A stretch of DNA of 7,699 nucleotides from Lutimaribacter_A marinistellae (GCF_042648365.1 NZ_JBHRXI010000009.1:1-7699); one strand, 5' to 3'. Counted from the stretch's first letter, positions 1 to 6,728 are shown. Notes: generated from the sequence alone by a model not told the origin. Program-made: numbers and translations.

Positions 1-3000
1 GGTTGGTGCCGAACCGGCTGCCGAAGCCGCGCTCCAGCACCTCCCCCCGGACCAGCATGGCGTCGGCGGCCAGGATGCCGAAGCCCAACGTAACATCGTC
101 GAAGGCCAGCAGCTCGACATCCTCGTGGATCGTGTCCACGTCGCCGCTCTGGGTGTCATGCACCAGCAGCATCCGCGGCGTCGCGCCCGCCTCGCGCAGA
201 ACCTCCACCTCGTAGCGGTCGAGTTCGCCGGCGAAGACCGCCCGGTCGCCCGCTCCGGAACCGCCCGCAATCGTGTCGTTGCCCGACCCGCCCTCCAGCG
301 TGTCGTCGCCGCCCGCTCCGTCGATCATGTCGTCCACTTCGGATCCGGTGATGGCCTCGGCCCCGCCTTCGCCCGATATCTCGATGCGGTCCTGCGGCTG
401 AACGAAGCCGGTCACGGAGAGGAAGGACAGGTCCAGAGCCGCCCGCGCCTCCATGATTATTTCCGCCACATAGGCCATGCCGCTGCTCGGGTTGAGACCG
501 CCCAATATCTCCTCGAAGCCGGCATCGACGAACTGGTCGGCGATGAACTGTGCGCGCAGCTCGCCCGAGGGCGAGGAGCCAGGATTGACCATCGAGAGTT
601 TTTCGAGCGAGGTCAGCGTGCTGCCCCGGAAGTCGTAGATGCCGGGCGTGAAGGCGAGCACGACCAGCGTATCCTCCTCCGTACCCCCGTCGAACACCTC
701 TCCGGACACAAGGTCATCGGCACCGCCGACGCTCAGAAGGTCGTTCCCGGCCCCGCCGCGCAGCGTGTCACGGCCGCCATCGCCGTTCATGTCGTCGACA
801 CCGTCGAGCCCCTCGATGATGTTGTCGCCATCGTCGCCGAACAGTTGGTCGCCGAATTCCGAACCGCGCAGATCCTCGAACCCCGACAGCACATCACCCG
901 CCGCATCGCCGTCGAGCGCATAGTTCGAGGCGAAGCTGACCTGCACCAGACCGGCCGAGCTCGCGTAGCTGACCATGTCCCGCGAACCGGCCCCGCCATC
1001 GAGCGAATCCGCGCCCTCGCCGCCCTCGACCGTATCGTCGCCGTCACCGGCCAGGATCGTGTCGTCGCCTGCAAAACCGCGGACCAGGTTGTCGCCCGTG
1101 CCTCCGATCTCGACTCGGTTGGCCAAGGCGGACCCGATCACGTCCTCGTTGGAGGCGCCCGGCCCGTCATGCCGGTAGTTTTCGAAATCCGTAACGGTCG
1201 CGACGGGATTGCCATTGAACGTGACCGTGCCCAGGCCAAGGTCGACCACCAGCCCCGACGCGAAGATGGCGTTCTCGCTGGTGACCAGCGTGTCGGTGTC
1301 GACCCCGCCATCCAGCTCATCGCCGAGGAAGCCCGAGACAATGATCTCGTCGTCATTCGCGCCGCCATGAAGGGTATTGGCGACAAAGTCGTTCCCGGCG
1401 TCCAGCGTATCGTTCCCGCTGCCTCCTTCGATGCGGTTGGAGGTCAAGTCATTCGCGGTGATGTTGTCGCTGCCCGCGGTTCCGATGACGGTTTCGAAAT
1501 CGATCAGGTCCGACAGGTCGCCAAACGAGCGGAATTCATGAGTCTGGGACTCCAGGTCGATATTCATCCCGTTGGCCTGGGCGCTCGCGTCGAAGGTGTC
1601 GAAATCGTCCCCGCCGTCGACATCGCCCACGAAAAAGCCCGCGCTGGCCTTGATCGTGTCATTGCCCGCGCCGCCCTCGACGGTGGTATCGCCGCCAGCA
1701 ACAGCAGCGATGGTCAGCAGGTCACTGCCGCCGCGCCCGAAAATGCCGCCGCCCTCGCCCCCCGAACTAAATGAAGCCCGCGAGAGCGTCAGGTCATCTC
1801 CGGACGCGCTGCCTTCAATGACCTCGAAATTGGCCAGTGTATCGTTGCCCGCAGCCCCCGAGGCCGAGCCGTTTCCATCAGCGTCGATGCCGACCGTAAC
1901 GGCGCCGGACGCCGAGGCATAGCTGACGACATCACGGGTTCCGGCGCCACCGTCCAGATCGTCGTCGTTCGCGCCGCCATCGATGGTATCGTCGCCCGAT
2001 CCCCCGTCGAGATTGTTGGCACCGCCGTCGCCGGTGATCAGATCCTCTTCATCCGCGCCGACAACGTCCTCGACCCCGACGATCGAACCGGTCACCGTGC
2101 CTACGGTGACGAACGTTTGCGTGAAGACGGAGCTATCGAGGTCAATAGTCGTGATTTGATAGCTAACACGCCCAGTCATGTTCAGCAGGTCGCGTCCATC
2201 GCCGCCATCGATATGGTCGATATTCTCGGCACCGGTGATCAGGAACGTGTCGTCCCCGTCCTCTCCGTTCAGGACGTCGGTGAAGAATCCGCCGCGGATG
2301 GTGTCGTTGCCCGCGCCGCCAAAGACCGTGTCGATGCCGTCGCCGTTGCTCTCGACGCCGGCAATAATCTCGTCGTTACCAGAGCCGCCATAGATCAGGT
2401 CCGCGCCATCGCCTCCCACGATGTCGTCGTCGCCACCATCGTGGCTGTAGCGGTCCACCTCGAACGGATTGCTTCCGGCCGATTGGCGCAGCAGCGATTG
2501 CGAGCCCGTCAGGCTGTCGAACGTGCCTGTGTCGCGATCCACCTGCCAGTTGGCCACCAGCGTCGGATTGTCGAGCAGGTCGATCTGGTTGAACTGCTCG
2601 AACTTGTCGGCGTCAATATCGGCCTGCTCGCGCTCCACGGACCACACGCGAATATCGCCCATTTTGCCCTTGAGAGCCTGAGTTGCTTGAAAGCCGCCGC
2701 CCAGCGTGTCCTGGTCCTGACCGATGATGAACGTTCCGCCCGGCGTGATCGGGTTGGCGACGCTCGTGCCCGCGCCCGGTCCGCGGAATTCCTCCACCCC
2801 GTCGATATAAAGCGAGATGCGCCCGTTCGGACCCGCCCCGGTATTCACGCTGACTGACATCCGGTGCGCGTCACCGTCGAAAACCGTGCTGGTTACGATG
2901 CCCGTGTCGGTTCCCACGCCGTTCACGAAGACCCGGATGGTGCCGCTGGCCTGCCCGAAGACGAGGAACTCGTTGTTGTCGGAGGTGCTCGCGGCATAGG

Positions 3001-5482
3001 AGATGAAGGACGTGTCGTTCTGCACCGGCCCGTCGGACTGGAACAGCCATTCGACGGTGAACGCGTCGGTCGGCATGGCATCGAAGGTCGTCGCCTCGGC
3101 ATACTGATCGGTCACCGCGCTGTCGTTCAGGCGCAGCATGCCGAAGGGTTCCTCGTCGCCGAACAGCGTGTCGCTGCCGCCTTGCCCGTCGATCATGTCG
3201 TTGCCGCGCCCGGCGACGAGCAGGTTGCTCTTGAAGTTGCCGGTCAGGTTGTCGCCGCCCGCACCGGTGATCGCGTGTTCGAACCCTGTAAAGAGCGCAC
3301 TGTAGTTCGTGTAGGACGCGACGCTGAGGTCGACGTTCATCGTGCTGGAGTCGTCGCGCGTGTCGATCGTGTCCTGGCCGGCCGTTCCGCCGCTGTAGAC
3401 ATCGTTCCCGAGAACATACGACGCGACGATCAGATCGTCGCCAGCATCGCCACGCAACGTGTCGGTGCCTTCGCTGGAGCCGCTCCGGCCGTCGATGAGG
3501 ATGTCGTTGCCATCTCCGCCATTGACCGTGTCATTGCCGCGGCCGCCGTTCAGCGTCTCGCCAGCCGTCTGCGACCCGCCGTCGATACTGTCGTTGCCGC
3601 GGCCGGTATGGATGAAGCGCGTAACCGTATCGCCAGTAACGCTGTCGTTGCCGTCGCCGGTATAGGCGCGGGTGATGTTGGACGCGCTGATGCTGACGCC
3701 GTCGATCGTACCAGTGTTGGCGCCGAAATCCAGCACCGTGTTCGAGGTGACGGCCGCCGCGTTGAACGTGCCCGAGAGTCCAGAGACGACCTCGCCGTTG
3801 AAGCTTGTCGAATGCCCCGAACCCGAGGCGTAGTCGGAATACTCGTTGGTGAAGACCCAGACCTGGTCATCGGTGATCTCACGCCCGGTGAAATCGATCC
3901 GAACGTCGTCAACGGTGAAGACGCCGTTCGCGCTGCTGTCGTTGTCACGAAACCGGACCGTCCAGTCGCCGTTGTTCGCCGGATCGCTCTCGCCCTGGAT
4001 CACGGTGCCACGGAAGGCATGCGTGCCGAAGCTCCAGTACCCCGAACCGGTGTCTATGGCATCGAAAGCCTGATTGGTGGCTGCCAGACCGTCGAGATTG
4101 TCGATCAACTGCACCCGTGTGCCGTCCGGAGACTCGAGAAAAATCTCCATGTCGTTCATGTCGTCCACGGCGAAATCGACGCTGACCGAGATGTAATCGA
4201 TGATGATATCTCGATCCACCGACCCGAAATAGGTGTTGGAACCCGGCGCGGTGTTGATCTGGGTCGGCCCGCCGAAACCGCCGGCAATGAACCATGTTTG
4301 CTGGTTCGCCGAGGTCGAGACCTGCTCCCAGGTCTCGGCCATGCGCACCGCGGCATGGGCATCGACCAGACCAAAGCCGTAATCGTTCGAGAAATGCAGC
4401 GCGCCGCCGTTCCAATTCTCCGCTTCGTTCCAGAACCATGTCGATCCATTGCTCTGCGTGGCGAGTTCGAAGCCCCCGCCTCCCGCCGCACCGCTGTTGG
4501 CGGCGGCACCGACATCCGAACCGACATGGCGGGCCGAGTAGGCCAGGATCTGCTGCACGTCGCGCCAGCCGAGATTCGGGTTGGCGTCGAGCATCAAGGT
4601 GACGACCCCCGACACGATCGGGGCGGCGGCCGAGGTTCCGTTGAAATTGGTGAAGTCGGTCGTGTTGTAACCCGGCGCGCCGGTGCGGTCGGTGGTCTGC
4701 ACCCCGGAATTGTTGTTGTTGTCGTCACCGAACGCGGAAATCAACAGGTTCGCGCCGGGCGTCGAATAGTCCGTCACGTAGCCATCGCCGCGTAGCGCAG
4801 CGACGCTGATGGATTCCTCCATGGTGCTGGCGACGTCGGTGGTGCCCTCCATCCCGATACCGGCCGTGGTGGCGGGATTCGTGTCTCGCGCGTTTCCGTT
4901 CGACTTCACGAAATTCATGCCCAGTCCACCACGGCCATAGGCAGCGATATCCGAAAGGGACGCGGCTACGTCGGCGAGATAGCCGGGAAAACCGATATTG
5001 GCGAAATTTGAACTGAACCCGAAGCTGCCGTTGAGAACGTCGCTGCCATTATCGTTTCCGGCCGTGTTGCCCAGACCGTCGCCAATACCGGCGGCGTCGC
5101 GATAGGTCGTGACGGTCACCGACCCGCCGAGGTTGCCGTCGTTATAGGCGACAAGATCGGCATCCCACGCGACCCCGACGCCGCCGTATCCGTTGCCTTC
5201 CTCGGCGCCGATGATCCCTGCTACGGGAGTGCCGTGACGGTCGGCTCCGCCTTCGTCGGGATTGGTATCGTTGCCGTCGTAGTCATAATCGATATCGGTG
5301 CGGAAATTCGCATCGAGATCGGCATGCGAGAGGTCGAAGCCCTCGTCGATGATCGCAACCTGAATGCCGCCACCGGTATAGTCGTCCCACACGTCGACGA
5401 CATTGATGTCCAGATAGCCGGGCAATGTGCTCCGCAGCCACCACTGGAGGGAGAATCTCGGGTCTGAGGGGATCGTGGCCAT
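1..5482 (-). CDS. Kexin-like S8 serine protease with P domain, LamG domain and RTX repeats (C-terminus cut by window edge)
   Basis: This is a calcium-dependent extracellular serine endopeptidase. The frame stays open for 1827 codons and leaves the window without a stop. The catalytic domain spans about residues 38-380: Asp46 in IIDEG, His83 in RHGTPVAG, Ser284 in NGTSAAAPIVSG, and the probable oxyanion Asn197 in SNGN. The stretches GNGYGGVGV and ANPNLGWRDVQQI resemble kexin/furin (S8B) rather than plain subtilisin. A P domain follows (about 420-533; IFLESPDGTRVQLI, NNGDWTVRFRDN), then RTX block 1 (about 606-776), a LamG-like domain (782-1008) and RTX block 2 (1014-1749). There is no signal peptide and no inhibitor propeptide, since Asp46 is very near the start. 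RTX proteins of this kind are normally exported by type I secretion with a C-terminal signal, which would lie outside the window. The ATG at 5482 is the only plausible start: AGGA sits 9 bases upstream and an in-frame TAA lies at 5516-5518. The physiological substrate is unknown. Confidence 0.95.
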   Translation of the reverse strand, partial: MATIPSDPRFSLQWWLRSTLPGYLDINVVDVWDDYTGGGIQVAIIDEGFDLSHADLDANFRTDIDYDYDGNDTNPDEGGADRHGTPVAGIIGAEEGNGYGGVGVAWDADLVAYNDGNLGGSVTVTTYRDAAGIGDGLGNTAGNDNGSDVLNGSFGFSSNFANIGFPGYLADVAASLSDIAAYGRGGLGMNFVKSNGNARDTNPATTAGIGMEGTTDVASTMEESISVAALRGDGYVTDYSTPGANLLISAFGDDNNNNSGVQTTDRTGAPGYNTTDFTNFNGTSAAAPIVSGVVTLMLDANPNLGWRDVQQILAYSARHVGSDVGAAANSGAAGGGGFELATQSNGSTWFWNEAENWNGGALHFSNDYGFGLVDAHAAVRMAETWEQVSTSANQQTWFIAGGFGGPTQINTAPGSNTYFGSVDRDIIIDYISVSVDFAVDDMNDMEIFLESPDGTRVQLIDNLDGLAATNQAFDAIDTGSGYWSFGTHAFRGTVIQGESDPANNGDWTVRFRDNDSSANGVFTVDDVRIDFTGREITDDQVWVFTNEYSDYASGSGHSTSFNGEVVSGLSGTFNAAAVTSNTVLDFGANTGTIDGVSISASNITRAYTGDGNDSVTGDTVTRFIHTGRGNDSIDGGSQTAGETLNGGRGNDTVNGGDGNDILIDGRSGSSEGTDTLRGDAGDDLIVASYVLGNDVYSGGTAGQDTIDTRDDSSTMNVDLSVASYTNYSALFTGFEHAITGAGGDNLTGNFKSNLLVAGRGNDMIDGQGGSDTLFGDEEPFGMLRLNDSAVTDQYAEATTFDAMPTDAFTVEWLFQSDGPVQNDTSFISYAASTSDNNEFLVFGQASGTIRVFVNGVGTDTGIVTSTVFDGDAHRMSVSVNTGAGPNGRISLYIDGVEEFRGPGAGTSVANPITPGGTFIIGQDQDTLGGGFQATQALKGKMGDIRVWSVEREQADIDADKFEQFNQIDLLDNPTLVANWQVDRDTGTFDSLTGSQSLLRQSAGSNPFEVDRYSHDGGDDDIVGGDGADLIYGGSGNDEIIAGVESNGDGIDTVFGGAGNDTIRGGFFTDVLNGEDGDDTFLITGAENIDHIDGGDGRDLLNMTGRVSYQITTIDLDSSVFTQTFVTVGTVTGSIVGVEDVVGADEEDLITGDGGANNLDGGSGDDTIDGGANDDDLDGGAGTRDVVSYASASGAVTVGIDADGNGSASGAAGNDTLANFEVIEGSASGDDLTLSRASFSSGGEGGGIFGRGGSDLLTIAAVAGGDTTVEGGAGNDTIKASAGFFVGDVDGGDDFDTFDASAQANGMNIDLESQTHEFRSFGDLSDLIDFETVIGTAGSDNITANDLTSNRIEGGSGNDTLDAGNDFVANTLHGGANDDEIIVSGFLGDELDGGVDTDTLVTSENAIFASGLVVDLGLGTVTFNGNPVATVTDFENYRHDGPGASNEDVIGSALANRVEIGGTGDNLVRGFAGDDTILAGDGDDTVEGGEGADSLDGGAGSRDMVSYASSAGLVQVSFASNYALDGDAAGDVLSGFEDLRGSEFGDQLFGDDGDNIIEGLDGVDDMNGDGGRDTLRGGAGNDLLSVGGADDLVSGEVFDGGTEEDTLVVLAFTPGIYDFRGSTLTSLEKLSMVNPGSSPSGELRAQFIADQFVDAGFEEILGGLNPSSGMAYVAEIIMEARAALDLSFLSVTGFVQPQDRIEISGEGGAEAITGSEVDDMIDGAGGDDTLEGGSGNDTIAGGSGAGDRAVFAGELDRYEVEVLREAGATPRMLLVHDTQSGDVDTIHEDVELLAFDDVTLGFGILAADAMLVRGEVLERGFGSRFGTN
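236..2443 (-). repeat. RTX calcium-binding repeat block 2 (residues 1014-1749)
   Basis: About 25 GGxGxDxUx-like nonapeptides occur in clusters separated by spacers. Examples are GGSGNDEII, GGAGNDTIR, GGSGDDTID, GGAGNDTIK, GGSGNDTLD, AGDGDDTVE, GGEGADSLD, GGAGNDLLS and GGSGNDTIA. Two spacers are related to each other: GTRDVVSYASASGAVTV (1181-1197) and GSRDMVSYASSAGLVQV (1499-1515), pointing to internal duplication of a larger roll-plus-spacer unit. Residues about 1606-1700 form a repeat-poor segment (GIYDFRGSTLTSLEKLSM). After the last repeats comes a spacer of the kind often following RTX rolls (DRYEVEVL, VELLAFDDVTLGFG), running to the window edge. Confidence 0.9.
2459..3139 (-). other. LamG/concanavalin A-like domain inserted between RTX blocks (residues 782-1008)
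   Basis: A stretch of roughly 225 residues without RTX motifs starts at MLRLNDSAV and shows the LamG-3/pentraxin pattern. Segments are FTVEWLFQSDG, SFISYAAS, NEFLVFGQASGTIRVFVNG, HRMSVSVN, GRISLYIDGVEE, GTFIIGQDQDTLGGGF and GKMGDIRVWSVEREQADI. Domains of this fold commonly bind glycans or other surface ligands. The inference is a targeting or adhesion module. RTX motifs resume straight after it (HDGGDDDIVGGDGADLIYGG), so it interrupts the beta-roll region. Confidence 0.8.
3155..3667 (-). repeat. RTX calcium-binding repeat block 1 (residues 606-776)
   Basis: Nonapeptides of the GGxGxDxUx type occur here, for example TGRGNDSID, GGRGNDTVN, GGDGNDILI, GDAGDDLIV and AGRGNDMID. They are broken by spacers such as TMNVDLSVASYTNYSALFTG. 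Such repeats form calcium-loaded parallel beta-rolls outside the cell and stay unfolded in the low-calcium cytoplasm. The preceding linker (about 535-605, with LNGSFGF-unlike segment GTFNAAAVTS and GANTGTIDGVSIS) resembles the lead-in seen before RTX rolls in alphaproteobacterial M10/S8 proteins. Confidence 0.9.
3884..4225 (-). other. Proprotein convertase P (Homo B) domain (residues 420-533)
   Basis: Residues after the catalytic domain show the P-domain pattern: a beta strand (DYISVSVDF), the hallmark IFLESPDGTRVQL, an aromatic-rich centre (GYWSFGTHAFRG), and closing strands NGDWTVRFRD and FTVDDVRIDFTG. In eukaryotic convertases this beta-sandwich stabilises the catalytic domain and is needed for activity. 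It lies directly C-terminal to the protease, the expected order. This supports the S8B assignment independently of the catalytic motifs. Confidence 0.85.
4343..5371 (-). other. Peptidase S8 catalytic domain, kexin/S8B type (residues 38-380)
   Basis: The Asp/His/Ser triad is complete: Asp46 (codon 5347-5345), His83 (5236-5234) and Ser284 (4633-4631). Glu47 follows the catalytic Asp where yeast Kex2 has a second Asp. The acidic loop DYDYDGNDTNPDEGG before the His motif matches the S8B layout. The strand VLNGSFGF (149-156) corresponds to the INNSWG strand of subtilases. The His motif is HGTP where the common form is HGTH. Specificity for basic residues is suggested by the subfamily but has not been shown by assigning S1 acidic residues. 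Confidence 0.9.
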
Positions 5483-5491
5483 GAGACAATA

Positions 5492-5495
5492 TCCT
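5492..5495 (-). promoter_or_regulatory. Shine-Dalgarno site of the RTX protease gene
   Basis: On the minus strand AGGA lies 9 bases upstream of the ATG at 5482-5480, an ideal spacing. No ATG, GTG or TTG codon occurs between this start and the upstream in-frame TAA at 5516-5518, so this site fixes the start of the protease. Its first A is shared with the proximal copy of a 12-base repeat. Confidence 0.8.
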
Positions 5496-5506
5496 GACTT
5501 TTCAAA
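5495..5506. repeat. 12-bp direct repeat, proximal copy (TGACTTTTCAAA)
   Basis: An exact copy of this 12-mer lies at 5665-5676, 170 bases farther from the protease start. On the minus strand it reads TTTGAAAAGTCA and its last base is the first A of the AGGA ribosome-binding site. Two exact 12-mers in a region of about 330 bases are unlikely by chance, though the AT-rich composition lowers the significance. Confidence 0.55.
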
Positions 5507-5664
5507 AACTTCGACTTATCGGATCACGTCACCGCGGATCATCGGCGGCAGCCCCAGGTAACAAGCGGCTTCCAACTTGCCTTGACTGAACAGGAAACCA
5601 TGGCTGTCCCCCCGGGAAAACTGAAAGCTTCCTTGAAAACTCCGGGCGCAGGAACGAAGATTTT

Positions 5665-5676
5665 TGACTTTTCAAA
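5665..5676. repeat. 12-bp direct repeat, distal copy (TGACTTTTCAAA)
   Basis: This is the second exact copy of the 12-mer found at 5495-5506, in the same orientation. It lies about 40 bases downstream, in the protease direction, of the AT-rich candidate promoter segment. It may be an operator half or a relic of a small duplication; nothing in the sequence decides between these. Confidence 0.5.
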
Positions 5677-5792
5677 TGAAACCCTCGCAGAAAAACGCGC
5701 TTTCACCAAATGTTAATATTATTGCATCTGCGATCCCGCTCACACTTGCATTGCTCCGCGAGATCGGATGGGGGGTGCTGCTGCCAGACAAA

Positions 5793-5805
5793 TTCTAACC
5801 AGCCT
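5793..5805 (+). repeat. Inverted repeat flanking the IS, left arm
   Basis: TTCTAACCAGCCT here matches TTCTAGCCAGCCT on the minus strand at 6690-6678 with one mismatch in 13. The two arms bracket the insertion sequence asymmetrically, 1 base outside the proposed left end and about 90 bases outside the right. It does not look like an IS6 terminus. It could be the edge of an older element or a chance match. Confidence 0.4.
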
Positions 5806-5806
5806 G

Positions 5807-6586
5807 GATGGTTGTCCCTTATTCACCTATTCAGCGCAAAGACCGCGCCACTCGCCAGAGCGGCGGCACGGTGTGCCTTGAAATTCTGTCGGCTGTTGAG
5901 GCTACGCTCCGAGTTGAAGTGGTTGAAGACCGAGGCGTGGACGGAGGCGAATTCCTGAAGACTGCGCATCCGCCCAAAGCGGGGCACAATACGCTCCTGT
6001 CGTCGAAATGGGAGGTTCGAGTTCTCGACCCGGTTGTTTACCCACCTGCCCGCTTCCTGTCTGAAAGCAGCACCAGTCTTTTTCAGCGTAGCACCGTAGG
6101 ACCGCAGCCGATCCGTTACGAAAGCCTCTGGCTGACCGTGCTTGCGCATTGCTTTCTTGAGAAATTTCAACGCGGCCTTCTTTTCGCGGGTCGTCGTGAC
6201 GTAGCTTTCCAAAACCTCTCCCTCATGATCGACCGCCCGCCAGAGGTAATGCCGCTCGCCGTTGATCTTCACGAACATCTCGTCCAGGTGCCAATGCCAC
6301 CGGCTTGATTTCATGCCCTCGATACGGCGCTTGCGGATCTCGGCGGCAAACATCGGGCCGAACCGATGCCACCAGAACCTGACCGCTTCATGGCTGACAT
6401 CGATGCCCCTCTCGTGCAGAAGATCTTCGACGTTGCGCAGGGAGAGAGAGAACCGGACGTACAGCATGACGGCCAAACGGATGAGTTCGCAGCTCGTTTG
6501 GAAACATCGAAATGGGGCAGGTTTTTTGCATCATCAGACGGTACGGAACCACTCAGGGCGTTTTGCAGGCGACTGCAAGAACCATC
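5807..6586 (-). mobile_element. IS6-family insertion sequence (ends approximate)
   Basis: The element is defined by its transposase and a compact size of about 780 bp, normal for IS6. Candidate ends are the inverted match GATGGTT at 5807-5813 (plus) and 6586-6580 (minus). Only 8 of the first 9 bases agree (GATGGTTGT and GATGGTTCT) and the match does not continue, so the termini are weakly supported. No 8-bp target duplication is seen at these borders. The element sits in the gap between two genes for secreted proteins and has the same orientation as both. Missing direct repeats could reflect an old copy, wrongly placed ends, or recombination after cointegrate formation. Confidence 0.6.
5823..6534 (-). 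pseudogene. IS6-family DDE transposase with an apparent N-terminal frameshift
   Basis: The transposase cuts and joins DNA during replicative cointegrate transposition. The main open frame (6476 to the TGA at 5825-5823, 217 codons from a TTG) has the IS6 hallmarks: LSLRNVEDLLHERGIDVSHEAVRFWWHRFG at the N-terminal helix-turn-helix, first Asp in WHLDEMF (residue 65), second Asp in VTDRLRSYG (122), and Glu in NNRVENSNLPFRR (151). The same frame continues upstream as KKPAPFRCFQTSCELIR, typical of the true N-terminus, and then meets TGA at 6533-6531. An ATGATG at 6534-6529 lies one base out of frame. Removing one A from the A6 run (6527-6522) joins them as MMQKPAPF, giving about 236 residues, the normal family length. 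It is either inactivated by a one-base insertion, a homopolymer sequencing error, or weakly expressed from TTG. Confidence 0.8.
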
Positions 6587-6677
6587 GTGTTGCTTCGTAC
6601 AAGGTCAGGATTCGCAAACAGATCTGTATGTCAGCATTGCATGAAAGAAAGATAGCTGCAGACCGAGGCCTGCACTG

Positions 6678-6690
6678 AGGCTGGCTAGAA
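6678..6690 (-). repeat. Inverted repeat flanking the IS, right arm
   Basis: Read on the minus strand this is TTCTAGCCAGCCT, the partner of the arm at 5793-5805 (12 of 13 identical). It lies in the non-coding stretch between the insertion sequence and the terminator. Confidence 0.4.
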
Positions 6691-6728
6691 CTCGGTCGGC
6701 CAGACCGCTGCCAGAAACCACTGGGCAG

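Larger units (their letters stand above)
5483..5806 (-). promoter_or_regulatory. Upstream region of the RTX protease gene
   Basis: This stretch of about 320 bases holds no credible gene on either strand and is visibly richer in A and T than the flanking coding sequence. Read on the minus strand it should carry the protease promoter and leader. An AT-rich segment around 5711-5725 contains TAATAT at 5721-5716, which could serve as a -10 element, but no good -35 partner is visible, so no promoter is claimed with confidence. The region also holds the TGACTTTTCAAA direct repeat. The insertion sequence abuts its distal end and points the same way, so read-through from it could also reach the protease. 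Confidence 0.4.

Noticed and set aside
125..1774. Long plus-strand open frame of 549 codons opposite the RTX region
   Set aside because: It is antisense to an uninterrupted minus-strand RTX frame with clear repeats. GC-rich repetitive codons (GGC, GAC, AAC) leave few stops on the opposite strand, and its product has no recognisable domain.
236..2443. Dense short repeats that could be taken for a CRISPR or satellite array
   Set aside because: The periodicity is 27 bases, matches coding GGxGxDxUx nonapeptides in one frame, and the units diverge at synonymous sites; there are no unique spacers of constant length.
2117..2857. Plus-strand open frame of 246 codons
   Set aside because: It is antisense to the LamG and early RTX block 2 coding sequence, with no domain and no ribosome-binding site seen.
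2864..4795. Long plus-strand open frame of 643 codons
   Set aside because: It lies opposite the P domain, RTX block 1 and LamG region of the protease. Its arginine- and valine-rich low-complexity product is a typical antisense shadow.
5808..6308. Plus-strand open frame across the insertion sequence
   Set aside because: It is opposite the transposase frame that carries the conserved DDE motifs, so it is a shadow.
6542..6550. TACGGAACC as an alternative IS end
   Set aside because: It matches the opposite end only in GGTT, lies inside the likely transposase leader, and gives no target duplication.
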